Shown one piece after another: positions 1 through 8,041 of a stretch of DNA of 64,000 nt. The notes under the pieces are model-generated. The model did no database searches and was not told the DNA's origin. It worked only from the letters and a program-made list of their open reading frames with translations. Position numbers and translations under genes: made by a program. Origin of the DNA: Saccharicrinis sp963675435 (lineage in GTDB: Bacteria; Bacteroidota; Bacteroidia; Bacteroidales; Marinilabiliaceae); the NCBI GenBank assembly GCA_963675435.1, contig OY776216.1, positions 1,612,001 through 1,676,000 of the forward strand, given 5' to 3'. The first letter of the stretch is position 1. Each line of letters starts with the position of its first letter.

Positions 1-1728
1 GGACATGCAGCATTGATTAATGTGTCGAGGTTGATAAAGTACGTGGAAGGTCAGTATAATTTTGCGGAAGCCATGGAGTTAGTCAGGGCATCTTCATTAT
101 TTACAACACATACACCAGTACCTGCAGGTCATGATAAATTTGATGAGGACTTAATAAGGGTTTACTTTCGACATATACCTGAAAGACTTCAGGTTACATG
201 GGATGAGTTTATGGGATTAGGACGTGAAAACGTAAATGATCATCATGAAAAATTCTCAATGAGTGTGCTGGCAGTTAAAACGTCTATGGAAGTAAATGGC
301 GTGAGTTGGTTACATGGAGAGGTCTCCAGAAATATGTTTCAGGGATTATGGAAAGGTTTATTTACCGAAGAAGTACCAATCGGCTATGTAACCAATGGAG
401 TTCATTATGGAACCTGGACATCTAGTGATTTTCAGCGTTTGTATGAGAAAGAATTTGATCCTGCATTTAAGAATGACCTTTCCAATAAAGATTACTGGAG
501 AAAAATACACGATGTAAGTGATTATGACATTTGGCAAGTAAGGTTGGCTCTACGTAAAAAGCTAATTGATTTTGTTAAAAACAGGATGGCATCTAATATG
601 GTGAATAGTCACTCTGACCCATCTCAAATTATTGAAGTTATAGATCAGATTGATGACAAAGCTTTAACAATTGGCTTTGCACGACGATTTGCTACTTATA
701 AAAGAGCTCATTTGTTATTTACGGATGAAGAGCGACTTTCAGAGATCGTAAATAATCCGGAGCGACCAGTGCAGTTTATCTTTGCCGGTAAGGCCCACCC
801 TGCAGATGGAGGAGGACAGGCCTTAATCAAGCATATTGTTGAAATATCAAAGAAACCACAGTTTCTGGGTAAAATTATTTTCCTTGAAAACTATGATATG
901 GAATTAGCCAAAAGATTGGTGAGTGGTGTGGATATTTGGTTAAATACACCAACTCGACCTCTTGAAGCCTCTGGTACTAGTGGCGAAAAGGCGGAACTTA
1001 ATGGAGTACTTAATTTTAGTGTTCTAGATGGATGGTGGTTTGAAGGTTACCAGAAAGGTGCCGGTTGGAGTCTGACAGATAAAAGAACGTATCACGATCA
1101 GCAGTTGCAGGATGAATTAGATGCTGCTACAATTTATAGCATGTTGGAAAATGAAATTGTTCCATTGTTCTATCAGACAAATGATGAAGGCTTATCACAT
1201 GAGTGGATTAAATATATTAAAAACTCTATTTCTGAAATTGCGCCTAACTATACTACTAAAAGAATGATGGATGATTATATGTCCAGGTTTTATAGTAAGA
1301 TGGATCATTACCTGAAAGAATTGAAGAGTAATGACTGTTCATTAGTTCGAGAAATTTCATCGTGGAAACGATGGGTAAAGTCGAATTGGAATGATGTAGA
1401 AGTAGTAAATATTGAAATGCCGGATATATATGCGCATCAATTGGGTATTGGAGAAACGTATCATATTAGTGTGGTGATTGATCTGAAATCATTGGCTAAT
1501 GTTGATATTTCGGTTCAGGCTATTTTTGCGGATGTTGATGAAGATGGAACAGCAAAGATGTTAAGTGTTGAGGAATTTAAAATTGATAAAAAAGAAGGTA
1601 GTAAATTGTACTGTACCTTAAATCATCTGTTAAACATTCCGGGGGTATATAATTTTGGCATCAGAATGTATCCAAAAAATCTGTCAGTGCAAGCTCAGCA
1701 TGAGTTGTGTTGTATTAGATGGATATAA
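1..1728 (+). CDS. glgP: alpha-glucan (glycogen) phosphorylase, 5'-truncated by window edge
   Basis: This is the C-terminal part of a PLP-dependent GT35 alpha-glucan phosphorylase, which releases glucose-1-phosphate from glycogen in the cytoplasm. The reading frame is open from base 1, and the residues before the first possible start (GHAALINVSRL) continue the family alignment. The start therefore lies outside the window, and the TTG at 13 is not a real start. Family marks include HTPVPAGHDKF near the beginning, KAHPADGGGQALIKHI, and EASGTSGEKAELNG, whose lysine codon at 988-990 is the expected PLP-binding lysine. The last ~100 residues form a beta-rich tail. It converges on glgB, which branches the same polymer. 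Some Bacteroidota versions carry an N-terminal glycogen-synthase-like domain; whether this one does cannot be seen here. Confidence 0.9.
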   Translation, partial: GHAALINVSRLIKYVEGQYNFAEAMELVRASSLFTTHTPVPAGHDKFDEDLIRVYFRHIPERLQVTWDEFMGLGRENVNDHHEKFSMSVLAVKTSMEVNGVSWLHGEVSRNMFQGLWKGLFTEEVPIGYVTNGVHYGTWTSSDFQRLYEKEFDPAFKNDLSNKDYWRKIHDVSDYDIWQVRLALRKKLIDFVKNRMASNMVNSHSDPSQIIEVIDQIDDKALTIGFARRFATYKRAHLLFTDEERLSEIVNNPERPVQFIFAGKAHPADGGGQALIKHIVEISKKPQFLGKIIFLENYDMELAKRLVSGVDIWLNTPTRPLEASGTSGEKAELNGVLNFSVLDGWWFEGYQKGAGWSLTDKRTYHDQQLQDELDAATIYSMLENEIVPLFYQTNDEGLSHEWIKYIKNSISEIAPNYTTKRMMDDYMSRFYSKMDHYLKELKSNDCSLVREISSWKRWVKSNWNDVEVVNIEMPDIYAHQLGIGETYHISVVIDLKSLANVDISVQAIFADVDEDGTAKMLSVEEFKIDKKEGSKLYCTLNHLLNIPGVYNFGIRMYPKNLSVQAQHELCCIRWI

Positions 1729-1769
1729 TTAACGACTAAAGAAACTATTTTAAATAGTATTTGTAAGTA

Positions 1770-1819
1770 AATAAAACGACCAGGAAATGCTTAATGTATT
1801 TTTCTGGCCGTTTTATTTT
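1770..1819 (+). terminator. intrinsic terminator after glgP
   Basis: A stem of 14 positions with one mismatch (AATAAAACGACCAG at 1770-1783 against CTGGCCGTTTTATT at 1804-1817) is followed by TT. The A-rich left arm means it could also stop transcription on the minus strand. It ends 20 bp before the inverted-repeat element. Confidence 0.7.
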
Positions 1820-1838
1820 GTCTAATTCAGATATTATT

Positions 1839-2100
1839 TAATAACCCGAGTTCGATATAAAATTATTGGCTCAGAGCGCTTATAAATAATGAGTTTCAAT
1901 GAATATTTGTGAAGTCATAGCGGGCTATGTCAAACAAATATGAAGAAGAAAATCGTTGTTTATATGTGGCTTTCTATTAAAATACTAATCTACTTCGTTA
2001 AATTCTTCTACCATAGCTCGCTATGCAAAAAGAATTTGCCTTGTATATCAGCATTTTAATAAAATCTGAGCTCTTTAATTTTAATCGAACAGTGGTTAAT
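1839..2100. repeat. 262-bp MITE-like inverted-repeat element, copy 1
   Basis: This is nearly identical to 61981-62242: only four substitutions in the first 251 bp, plus a differing 4-bp block at 2090-2093. The ends form imperfect terminal inverted repeats of 36 bp (1840-1875 and 2065-2100; about 27 of 36 positions match in copy 2). Further in, both halves carry a self-complementary core (CATAGCGGGCTATG at 1916-1929; CATAGCTCGCTATG at 2012-2025) at almost the same distance from each end, so the whole element can fold back on itself. It has no coding capacity. It lies between the convergent glgP and glgB, and its right end overlaps the glgB stop codon. It looks like a non-autonomous transposable element or large extragenic palindrome; no transposase is seen here to match it. 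Confidence 0.8.
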
Positions 2101-4111
2101 AAACACTTTTAGGTGGAATTCTTTTTAAGATAATAGCTGTTCGTGCAGGTATGTATATTTTTAATTGATACTGATTTCTGTCGTAAGGCATTCTTTCCGG
2201 AAAATAAATGTACGATTCATCAAGTAATCCAAAGCCTCCAAATTCTTTGTTGTCTGTATTTAAAACGATGCTATATTTACCTGGTTCTATAAAAATGCCA
2301 TAATCAGTATATGAATTCGTTGGAGAGAAATTAAAAATCATTAAATAGTTTCCTCTTTTAAAGCACATTATTTGATCGCTTTCATTGATGGCAACGCCAT
2401 AACAAGAATCTTTGGAAGCCAAATAGCCATCTTTAGCCAAATCAATCATCGCTTTATCAAATGTTGAAAGGAATTTAAATTTTAAATCCTGATGATCCAT
2501 TAAACTCCACTGGCGTCGGGCGTATTTGTACGACCAGCCATTTCCTTCTCTTGGGAAATCAATCCATTCAGGGTGGCCAAATTCGTTCCCCATAAAATTG
2601 AGGTAACCGCCGTATGATGTTGTTATAGTGGCTAGTCTAATCATTTTGTGTAAGGCAATCCCTCTATCAATAATTAAACTTTCAGATTTTAAATCCATCT
2701 TGTCATACATTTCTTTGTCCACCAATCTAAAGATGATGGTTTTATCACCTACTAAAGCTTGGTCGTGTGATTCAGTATACGAAATAACTTTTTCGCCGAC
2801 CCGATGTTGACTTAACTCATGAAAAATTTGTCCCACATTCCAATTCTCATCACTATTTTCCTTAATCATTTTAATCCAAAAATCAGGAACTCCCATGGAT
2901 AGCCTATAGTCAAAACCAACACCTCCATTTTCTATGGTTTCAGATAAGCCTGGATAACCACTCATATCCTCAGCAATAGTAATTGCATTATTATTGGTTT
3001 TGTGAATAAGGTGATTTGCTAATGTTAAGTACGTTAGAGCATCAATGTCTTCAGTATCATTAAAATAGTCGGCATACGAAGAAAATGCATATTCTAAGCC
3101 ATGGTGTAAGTATAACATACTGGTAACTCCGTCAAAACGGTATCCATCAAAATGAAATTCTTCGAGCCAATATTTACAGTTAGATAATAAAAACTGAAGA
3201 ACCTGATCTTTGCCATAATTGAAACATTTACTATCCCATGCCGGATGTTCACCTCTGCCTCCGTCATGAAAATATTGATATGATGTGCCATCAAATCTAC
3301 CTAAACCTTCCACTTCGTTTTTAACGGCATGCGAATGAACAATATCCATTATTACTGAAATTCCATTTTTATGCGCTTCGTTAATTAAATCTTTAAGTTC
3401 TTCGGGAGTACCAAAACGTGAAGAAACGGCGAAAAAGTTTGATACATGATAACCAAAACTACCATAATAAGGATGTTCCTGTATGGCCATTAATTGTATG
3501 GTGTTGTATCCTGCTTTAATGATTCGGGGAAGTACATTGGTTTTAAATTCAGTAAATGAATTCACTTTTTCTTCTTCTGAAGACATTCCAATATGAGCCT
3601 CATATATCAATATTGGATCCACCGATGGTTTAAAGTCTTGGTCTTCCCACTTAAAATCCTCTTGCGGAGCCCAAACCTGAGCACTAAATATTTTGGTTTC
3701 TTCATCTTGAACTACTCTGTTTATATATGAAGGTAAGCGAAGCCCATCTCCTCCTTCCCAAAATAGATGTAGCTTAAAAAGGTCTCCATGTTTTAAAGTG
3801 GATTTGGGTATTTTAATTTCCCAGTTTCCATTGTCTAGTTTTGTAAACTTAAAATTTTGATCAGGCTTCCAATCACTAAAGTCTCCGATTAAGAAAACTT
3901 CTTTGGCATTGGGTGCCCATTCTCTTAATAATATTTCATTTCCTATATCTTTTAAACCATAGTAATCATAACCATTCGACATTTGGTCAAGGTCACCAAA
4001 AATATCTCTCAGGTAGTCAAGTTTGTTACTGTAGTGTTTTATTCTTTCTGTTATTGACGATTCGAAAGGTTTTAACCAGGGGTCATTTTTCACAAAAACG
4101 GGTGTATCCAT
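2096..4111 (-). CDS. glgB: 1,4-alpha-glucan branching enzyme (GH13, GH13_8-like)
   Basis: This 671-residue cytoplasmic enzyme makes alpha-1,6 branches in glycogen. The N-terminal region (about 60-160) is a CBM48-like domain with REWAPNAKEVFLIGDF. The amylase barrel shows all four GH13 motifs: DIVHSH (256-261), GYRFDGVTS (323-331, nucleophile Asp327), AEDMSG (Glu381 acid/base) and TESHDQ (446-451, Asp450). A C-terminal beta domain ends in ARTAIILKRIPPKSVY. Length and motifs fit the eukaryote-like branching-enzyme subgroup common in Bacteroidota. The ATG at 4111 gives a normal N-terminus. The last Tyr codon and TAA stop fall in the end of the 262-bp repeat element, so the original 3' end may have been altered by its insertion. 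It is divergent from the sigma-54 activator gene. Confidence 0.95.
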   Translation of the reverse strand: MDTPVFVKNDPWLKPFESSITERIKHYSNKLDYLRDIFGDLDQMSNGYDYYGLKDIGNEILLREWAPNAKEVFLIGDFSDWKPDQNFKFTKLDNGNWEIKIPKSTLKHGDLFKLHLFWEGGDGLRLPSYINRVVQDEETKIFSAQVWAPQEDFKWEDQDFKPSVDPILIYEAHIGMSSEEEKVNSFTEFKTNVLPRIIKAGYNTIQLMAIQEHPYYGSFGYHVSNFFAVSSRFGTPEELKDLINEAHKNGISVIMDIVHSHAVKNEVEGLGRFDGTSYQYFHDGGRGEHPAWDSKCFNYGKDQVLQFLLSNCKYWLEEFHFDGYRFDGVTSMLYLHHGLEYAFSSYADYFNDTEDIDALTYLTLANHLIHKTNNNAITIAEDMSGYPGLSETIENGGVGFDYRLSMGVPDFWIKMIKENSDENWNVGQIFHELSQHRVGEKVISYTESHDQALVGDKTIIFRLVDKEMYDKMDLKSESLIIDRGIALHKMIRLATITTSYGGYLNFMGNEFGHPEWIDFPREGNGWSYKYARRQWSLMDHQDLKFKFLSTFDKAMIDLAKDGYLASKDSCYGVAINESDQIMCFKRGNYLMIFNFSPTNSYTDYGIFIEPGKYSIVLNTDNKEFGGFGLLDESYIYFPERMPYDRNQYQLKIYIPARTAIILKRIPPKSVY

Positions 4112-4367
4112 AAAAATTAGGCTTTGTATGTTATAATTGCAATACTAAGATACCAACACTATTTTTATTCAAATCATAAAATTGATAAAGATTTAAATAT
4201 TTATTCTTAGATAGAATTGTAACTTTGTCAGTATTTACTGTTAAAATTGCAGTTTTGATTATTTGACTATAATGTTCATTCAGGTAAGTTAGGCGTTAAC
4301 TAATTAAAGACCAGTAGTGAAATAGGATATTGAAGTTAATAATATCGGACAAAATATAATTTGTGTT

Positions 4368-5630
4368 ATGGAGATTCAAAATATAAAACAACGATTTGGG
4401 ATAATTGGAAATTCTTTTGGATTAAACCGTGCCATTGATATTGCAGTTCAGGTTGCACCTACTGATTTGTCTGTACTTATTACAGGTGAAAGTGGGGTAG
4501 GTAAAGAAACATTTCCTAAAATAATACATCAGTTCAGCTCAAGAAAACATGGTCCGTATATTGCAGTAAACTGCGGGGCGATTCCGGAAGGAACGATTGA
4601 TTCAGAGTTGTTTGGACATAAAAAAGGTGCTTTTACAGGTGCTTTGTCTGATAGAAAGGGATATTTTGAAGAGGCGGATAATGGAACCATTTTTCTTGAT
4701 GAGATAGGTGAATTGCCTTTATCAACTCAGGTTCGTCTTTTAAGGGTTTTAGAAGCTGGTGAATTTATAAAGGTAGGTTCTTCGGAGGTGTTAAAAACCA
4801 ATGTACGTGTAGTGGCAGCTACAAATGTACAAATGGAAGAGGCAACTAAAGAAGGAAAGTTTCGAGAGGATCTGTTCTACAGGTTGAGTAGTGTACCAAT
4901 TACAATACCACCGCTTAGAGAGCGTACAGAAGATATTCACTTGTTGTTTAGAAAGTTTGCACATGATTTTTCGGAACGATATAGAATGCCTTCCATAAAG
5001 CTTCAACCGGAAGCAGTAGATTTGTTAGCGCAGTATCGGTGGCCAGGAAATATTCGTCAATTAAAAAATATTACGGAGCAAATTTCAGTAATTGAAGAAG
5101 AAAGAAATATTTCAGCAACAACACTACAACACTATATTCCATATCATACAGGAGGTAATTTACCTGCGTTGATGGATAATTCATCACAAAAGGAAAGTTC
5201 TTTTTCAAACGAAAGAGAAATTCTGTATAAGGTGCTTTTTGATATGAAAAAGGATATGGGTGATTTAAAAAAGCTTGTGTTAGAGATGATACAACAGGAT
5301 GGCTCTATTAATATTGGTAGTGAACATGCTCAAATTATTCAAAAATTATATGATAAGGATGTAGATGTATTAAACCACAGGGACGAATCGGGTAGTACGC
5401 CACCTGTAATTATTAAAAATTCTCCATCACGAAATAGTGAAATTCATGATGGAATTGAAGACACTGAGGAGTTTGTTGAAGAATCATTGTCTTTAGAAGA
5501 GAAGGAGATTGAATTGATAAAAAAAGCATTGGATAAATATAATGGCAAAAGAAAATATGCTGCTAAAGATTTAGGTATTTCAGAGCGAACTTTATATAGA
5601 AAGATTAAAGAATATGATATCAAAAACTAA
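4368..5630 (+). CDS. sigma-54-dependent transcriptional activator (AAA+ and Fis HTH, no receiver domain)
   Basis: This 420-residue enhancer-binding protein couples ATP hydrolysis to open-complex formation by sigma-54 RNA polymerase. It has Walker A GESGVGKE (40-47), the sigma-54 contact loop GAFTGA (87-92), Walker B TIFLDEIGE (107-115) and REDLFYRL with the arginine fingers (166-173). After a charged linker (about 250-370) comes a Fis-type HTH ending ISERTLYRKIKEYD. The AAA+ domain starts almost at residue 1, so there is no phosphoreceiver or other sensory input domain; activity is probably set by level or by a partner protein. It overlaps lptE by 17 bp and so is co-transcribed with envelope genes. 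Its targets cannot be read from the sequence. Confidence 0.92.
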   Translation: MEIQNIKQRFGIIGNSFGLNRAIDIAVQVAPTDLSVLITGESGVGKETFPKIIHQFSSRKHGPYIAVNCGAIPEGTIDSELFGHKKGAFTGALSDRKGYFEEADNGTIFLDEIGELPLSTQVRLLRVLEAGEFIKVGSSEVLKTNVRVVAATNVQMEEATKEGKFREDLFYRLSSVPITIPPLRERTEDIHLLFRKFAHDFSERYRMPSIKLQPEAVDLLAQYRWPGNIRQLKNITEQISVIEEERNISATTLQHYIPYHTGGNLPALMDNSSQKESSFSNEREILYKVLFDMKKDMGDLKKLVLEMIQQDGSINIGSEHAQIIQKLYDKDVDVLNHRDESGSTPPVIIKNSPSRNSEIHDGIEDTEEFVEESLSLEEKEIELIKKALDKYNGKRKYAAKDLGISERTLYRKIKEYDIKN

Positions 5631-6135
5631 AATAAGTAAAGGTATTTTGCTTAGTGCCCTTATGGTTTTATCATTAGTGGCATGTAAAATAGAATTTACC
5701 TTAAAAGGGGCGTCGGTTCCGGCTGAATGGAAGTCGTTTTCGGTGCAGTATTTTGAAAACAGGGCTCCGTTAATTAATCCTACTTTAAGCCAGGAATTTA
5801 CTGAGGCACTTAAAGACCGGGTGATTAATGAGTCGAAACTGGTTTTGGAAGAAAGAAATGCAGATATTGATTTTTCAGGTCAAATTACTGGCTATTCGGT
5901 TAAGCCTATGGCTATTCAGGCAGATGCAATTTCTGCAGAAACACGGTTGACCATTACTGTAAAAGTTAAGTATCGGAACTTCAAAGATCCAAAGCAAAAT
6001 TGGGAGTCATCATTTAGTGGTTACGAAGATTATTCAAGTGATCGCGATATTAATGAGGTTGAGAATGAATTAACAGAATTGATCATAGAAAAAATCACAC
6101 AGGATATTTTCAATAAAGCTTTTTCCGACTGGTAG
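5614..6135 (+). CDS. lptE: LptE-family LPS-assembly lipoprotein
   Basis: This 173-residue lipoprotein has a signal peptide ending in lipobox LVAC (lipidated Cys24). After it comes the Bacteroidota LptE pattern: a short beta stretch with FSVQYFENRAPLINPTLSQEFTEALKDR, then IDFSGQITGYSVKP and a C-terminal helix ELIIEKITQDIFNKAFSDW. LptE partners and plugs the LptD beta-barrel that inserts lipopolysaccharide into the outer membrane. The start ATG lies inside the end of the upstream activator gene (17-bp overlap), and the next gene begins one base after its stop, giving a tight operon. Identification rests on motif memory and the conserved setting next to secG. Confidence 0.85.
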   Translation: MISKTKISKGILLSALMVLSLVACKIEFTLKGASVPAEWKSFSVQYFENRAPLINPTLSQEFTEALKDRVINESKLVLEERNADIDFSGQITGYSVKPMAIQADAISAETRLTITVKVKYRNFKDPKQNWESSFSGYEDYSSDRDINEVENELTELIIEKITQDIFNKAFSDW

Positions 6136-6136
6136 A

Positions 6137-7090
6137 ATGAATAAAGGTAGTTTCACTAAAATATTATCAAATCCTGATTTAGTTTCGGAGGAAACATTAG
6201 CATGGCTTAAGGAAATTGTAGACGAGTATCCTTTTTTTCAGGCAGGAAGAATGTTGCTATTGAAAAATATGCATGAGTTGGATCATATTCGATATAATAG
6301 TGAATTAAAGCATTCTGCAGTTTATATAGCCGATAGAACAAAACTATTTTTTCTGTTAAATGATATAGGTAAAGAACAACAGGAGTTTAAGGAAAATAAA
6401 CTTCTGATAGATAGGAAACCTGATGTTGTTCAACAGGTTGAGCCAATTGAACTAGAAGTATCAAAGGAACCAGAAATAGTACCCGAAAAAGAAAAGACTT
6501 CCGAGGTGTTTGCAAAAACAAATGTTACGATTACTGATAATTATCTGAATGCATCAGATGATTATATCGATGAACCCGGAAGTGCACATCGTTTTACATT
6601 TACTAATCCCAATAGTAGGGGTACTAAAAAGCAGGATGAATTTGAGGATATTGTATTGCCTGCAGCAGATTTGTTGGATTATGAGTCAACAAGTTCAACA
6701 ATTTATGCATTGCCGGATTTAGATCAGGTTTCCAAAGTAGATCCAAACGAAAATAGATCATTTTCTGATTGGTTGCATATTATGCATTATACCACTCCTG
6801 AGGAACCTAAAGATAGTAAGAAGAAAAAGAAAGGGATGGACTTGATTGATAGCTTCTTAAGTCAGGATCCAAAAATAATACCAAGTGCAGCTAAAAAACA
6901 TAAAAACATAGATTTATCAGAGCAAAAAGAAGATAGTAGCGACGATATATTGTCTGAAACATTAGCTGCGATATATATAAAACAAGGCCATAAAAGTAAA
7001 GCGATTTCAATTTTCGAGAAATTGCGCTTGAAATATCCTGAAAAAAATGCTTACTTTGCACGTCGAATTAATGAGTTAAAGGAAAATTAA
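6137..7090 (+). CDS. conserved Bacteroidota protein of unknown function with C-terminal TPR-like segment
   Basis: The 317-residue protein has no signal peptide. Residues 1-80 are helical and aromatic (LAWLKEIVDEYPFFQAGRMLLLKNMHE). Residues about 90-250 are acidic, low-complexity and probably disordered, holding short islands such as SFSDWLHIMHYTTPEEP followed by a lysine run. The C-terminus (LAAIYIKQGHKSKAISIFEKLRLKYPEKNAYFARRINEL) reads as one to two TPR helices. It starts directly after lptE and is followed 20 bp later by secG, so it probably belongs to the same transcript and may be a scaffold for envelope biogenesis or export. That role is inferred from position only. Confidence 0.75.
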   Translation: MNKGSFTKILSNPDLVSEETLAWLKEIVDEYPFFQAGRMLLLKNMHELDHIRYNSELKHSAVYIADRTKLFFLLNDIGKEQQEFKENKLLIDRKPDVVQQVEPIELEVSKEPEIVPEKEKTSEVFAKTNVTITDNYLNASDDYIDEPGSAHRFTFTNPNSRGTKKQDEFEDIVLPAADLLDYESTSSTIYALPDLDQVSKVDPNENRSFSDWLHIMHYTTPEEPKDSKKKKKGMDLIDSFLSQDPKIIPSAAKKHKNIDLSEQKEDSSDDILSETLAAIYIKQGHKSKAISIFEKLRLKYPEKNAYFARRINELKEN

Positions 7091-7110
7091 AAATTAAATA
7101 TTTAAAAGAT

Positions 7111-7473
7111 ATGTTTCAAGTAGTATCTGTACTAGTAATTATTGTAAGTATTCTTTTAATACTTATTGTTTTGGTTCAAGATTCAAAAGGTGGTGGTTTA
7201 GCATCTAACTTTTCTTCTCAAAACCAAATTATGGGCGTAAGAAAAACAACAGATTTCTTAGGTAAAGCTACCTGGTATTTAGCAGGAGGCTTATTAGTGT
7301 TATCATTAGTTACTGTAATGGTACTTGAAAAGCCTGGTTCTGGTGATAGTTCAGTTCTTGATGAAAAACTACAACAAATAGAACAGCCACAAAATGCATT
7401 ACCAGCATTCCCATCTGCAACAGGTGATGAGACACAAGGTAGTGAAGAACCTGCTTCTGAAACTCAGAAATAA
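7111..7473 (+). CDS. secG: SecG, preprotein translocase subunit
   Basis: The 120-residue inner-membrane protein stimulates SecYEG-driven export. It has two hydrophobic segments (about 2-22 and 53-75). Between them is the family signature LIVLVQDSKGGGLASNFSS followed by MGVRKTTDFLGKATW. The Gln/Pro/Glu-rich tail after residue 85 is soluble and variable, as is usual for the family. It ends the lptE transcript, because a strong terminator lies 22 bp downstream. Confidence 0.95.
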   Translation: MFQVVSVLVIIVSILLILIVLVQDSKGGGLASNFSSQNQIMGVRKTTDFLGKATWYLAGGLLVLSLVTVMVLEKPGSGDSSVLDEKLQQIEQPQNALPAFPSATGDETQGSEEPASETQK

Positions 7474-7494
7474 ATAAAATACAACCATTATAAC

Positions 7495-7529
7495 AATGCC
7501 AGTATGTCATTCATACTGGCATTTTTTTT
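7495..7529 (+). terminator. intrinsic terminator after secG
   Basis: A perfect 12-bp stem (AATGCCAGTATG at 7495-7506, CATACTGGCATT at 7512-7523) with a 5-base loop is followed by an uninterrupted T tract to 7529. It separates the lptE-secG transcript from groESL. Confidence 0.92.
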
Positions 7530-7733
7530 GTCCTGCCGTGAGGTTTCATTTTTATTTTGTAATCAAAATCTTAGAAGCCTGTTAAATGTGACAATAGTTT
7601 TCAGCTTAAAGCAGACCGCTGTGCAATATTGTCAGTTTTCTACTGTAAAAAATTCCGTTTTTGTTATTGGCACAGTTTATGACAAACCAAAGCCGAAAAT
7701 TATATTATCGTTTAACTTTAAAAAATTAAAAAT

Positions 7734-8012
7734 ATGTCACAATTACAAGGAAAGATTCTTGCCGGTAAGATTTTGGTTAAGCCACAGGCAGCAGAAACAA
7801 AAACTGCAAGTGGAATCATTATTCCTGATTCAGCAAAAGAAAAACCTCTTCAGGGTGAAGTTGTTTTAATTGGGGCTGAAAAGAAAGATGAGAAAATGGA
7901 AGTAGCTGTGGGTGATGTGGTTCTTTACGGAAAGTATGCCGGAACAGAATTAAACATTGAAGGAACTGACTATTTATTGATTTCTCAATCAGACGTATTG
8001 TTTATTAAATAA
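7734..8012 (+). CDS. groES: GroES co-chaperonin
   Basis: The 92-residue GroES forms the heptameric lid of GroEL. It starts MSQLQGKILAGKILVKPQ, carries the mobile-loop region TASGIIIPDSAKEKPLQGEV, and ends with the usual GTDYLLISQSDVLFI. It is 29 bp upstream of groEL, the standard two-gene operon. The 204-bp leader after the secG terminator must hold the promoter. I see no CIRCE operator (TTAGCACTC-N9-GAGTGCTAA). The leader does contain an 8-bp inverted repeat, TGACAATA at 7589-7596 and TATTGTCA at 7627-7634, of unknown meaning. Confidence 0.97.
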   Translation: MSQLQGKILAGKILVKPQAAETKTASGIIIPDSAKEKPLQGEVVLIGAEKKDEKMEVAVGDVVLYGKYAGTELNIEGTDYLLISQSDVLFIK

Positions 8013-8041
8013 TTTAACGAAACTTATTAAGTAATAGTAAA

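Noticed and set aside
7668..7682. TGGCAC-N5-ATGA upstream of groES, resembling a sigma-54 promoter
   Set aside because: The -24 half is perfect, but the -12 half should read TTGC and has ATGA here, missing the invariant C. A nearby sigma-54 activator makes it tempting, yet the match is too weak to annotate.
7530..7733. CIRCE or other heat-shock operator before groES
   Set aside because: No TTAGCACTC-N9-GAGTGCTAA or close variant found; only an 8-bp inverted repeat of unclear value.
7504..7869. 121-codon frame spanning the secG terminator and groES leader
   Set aside because: It starts within the terminator hairpin and overlaps groES in another frame.
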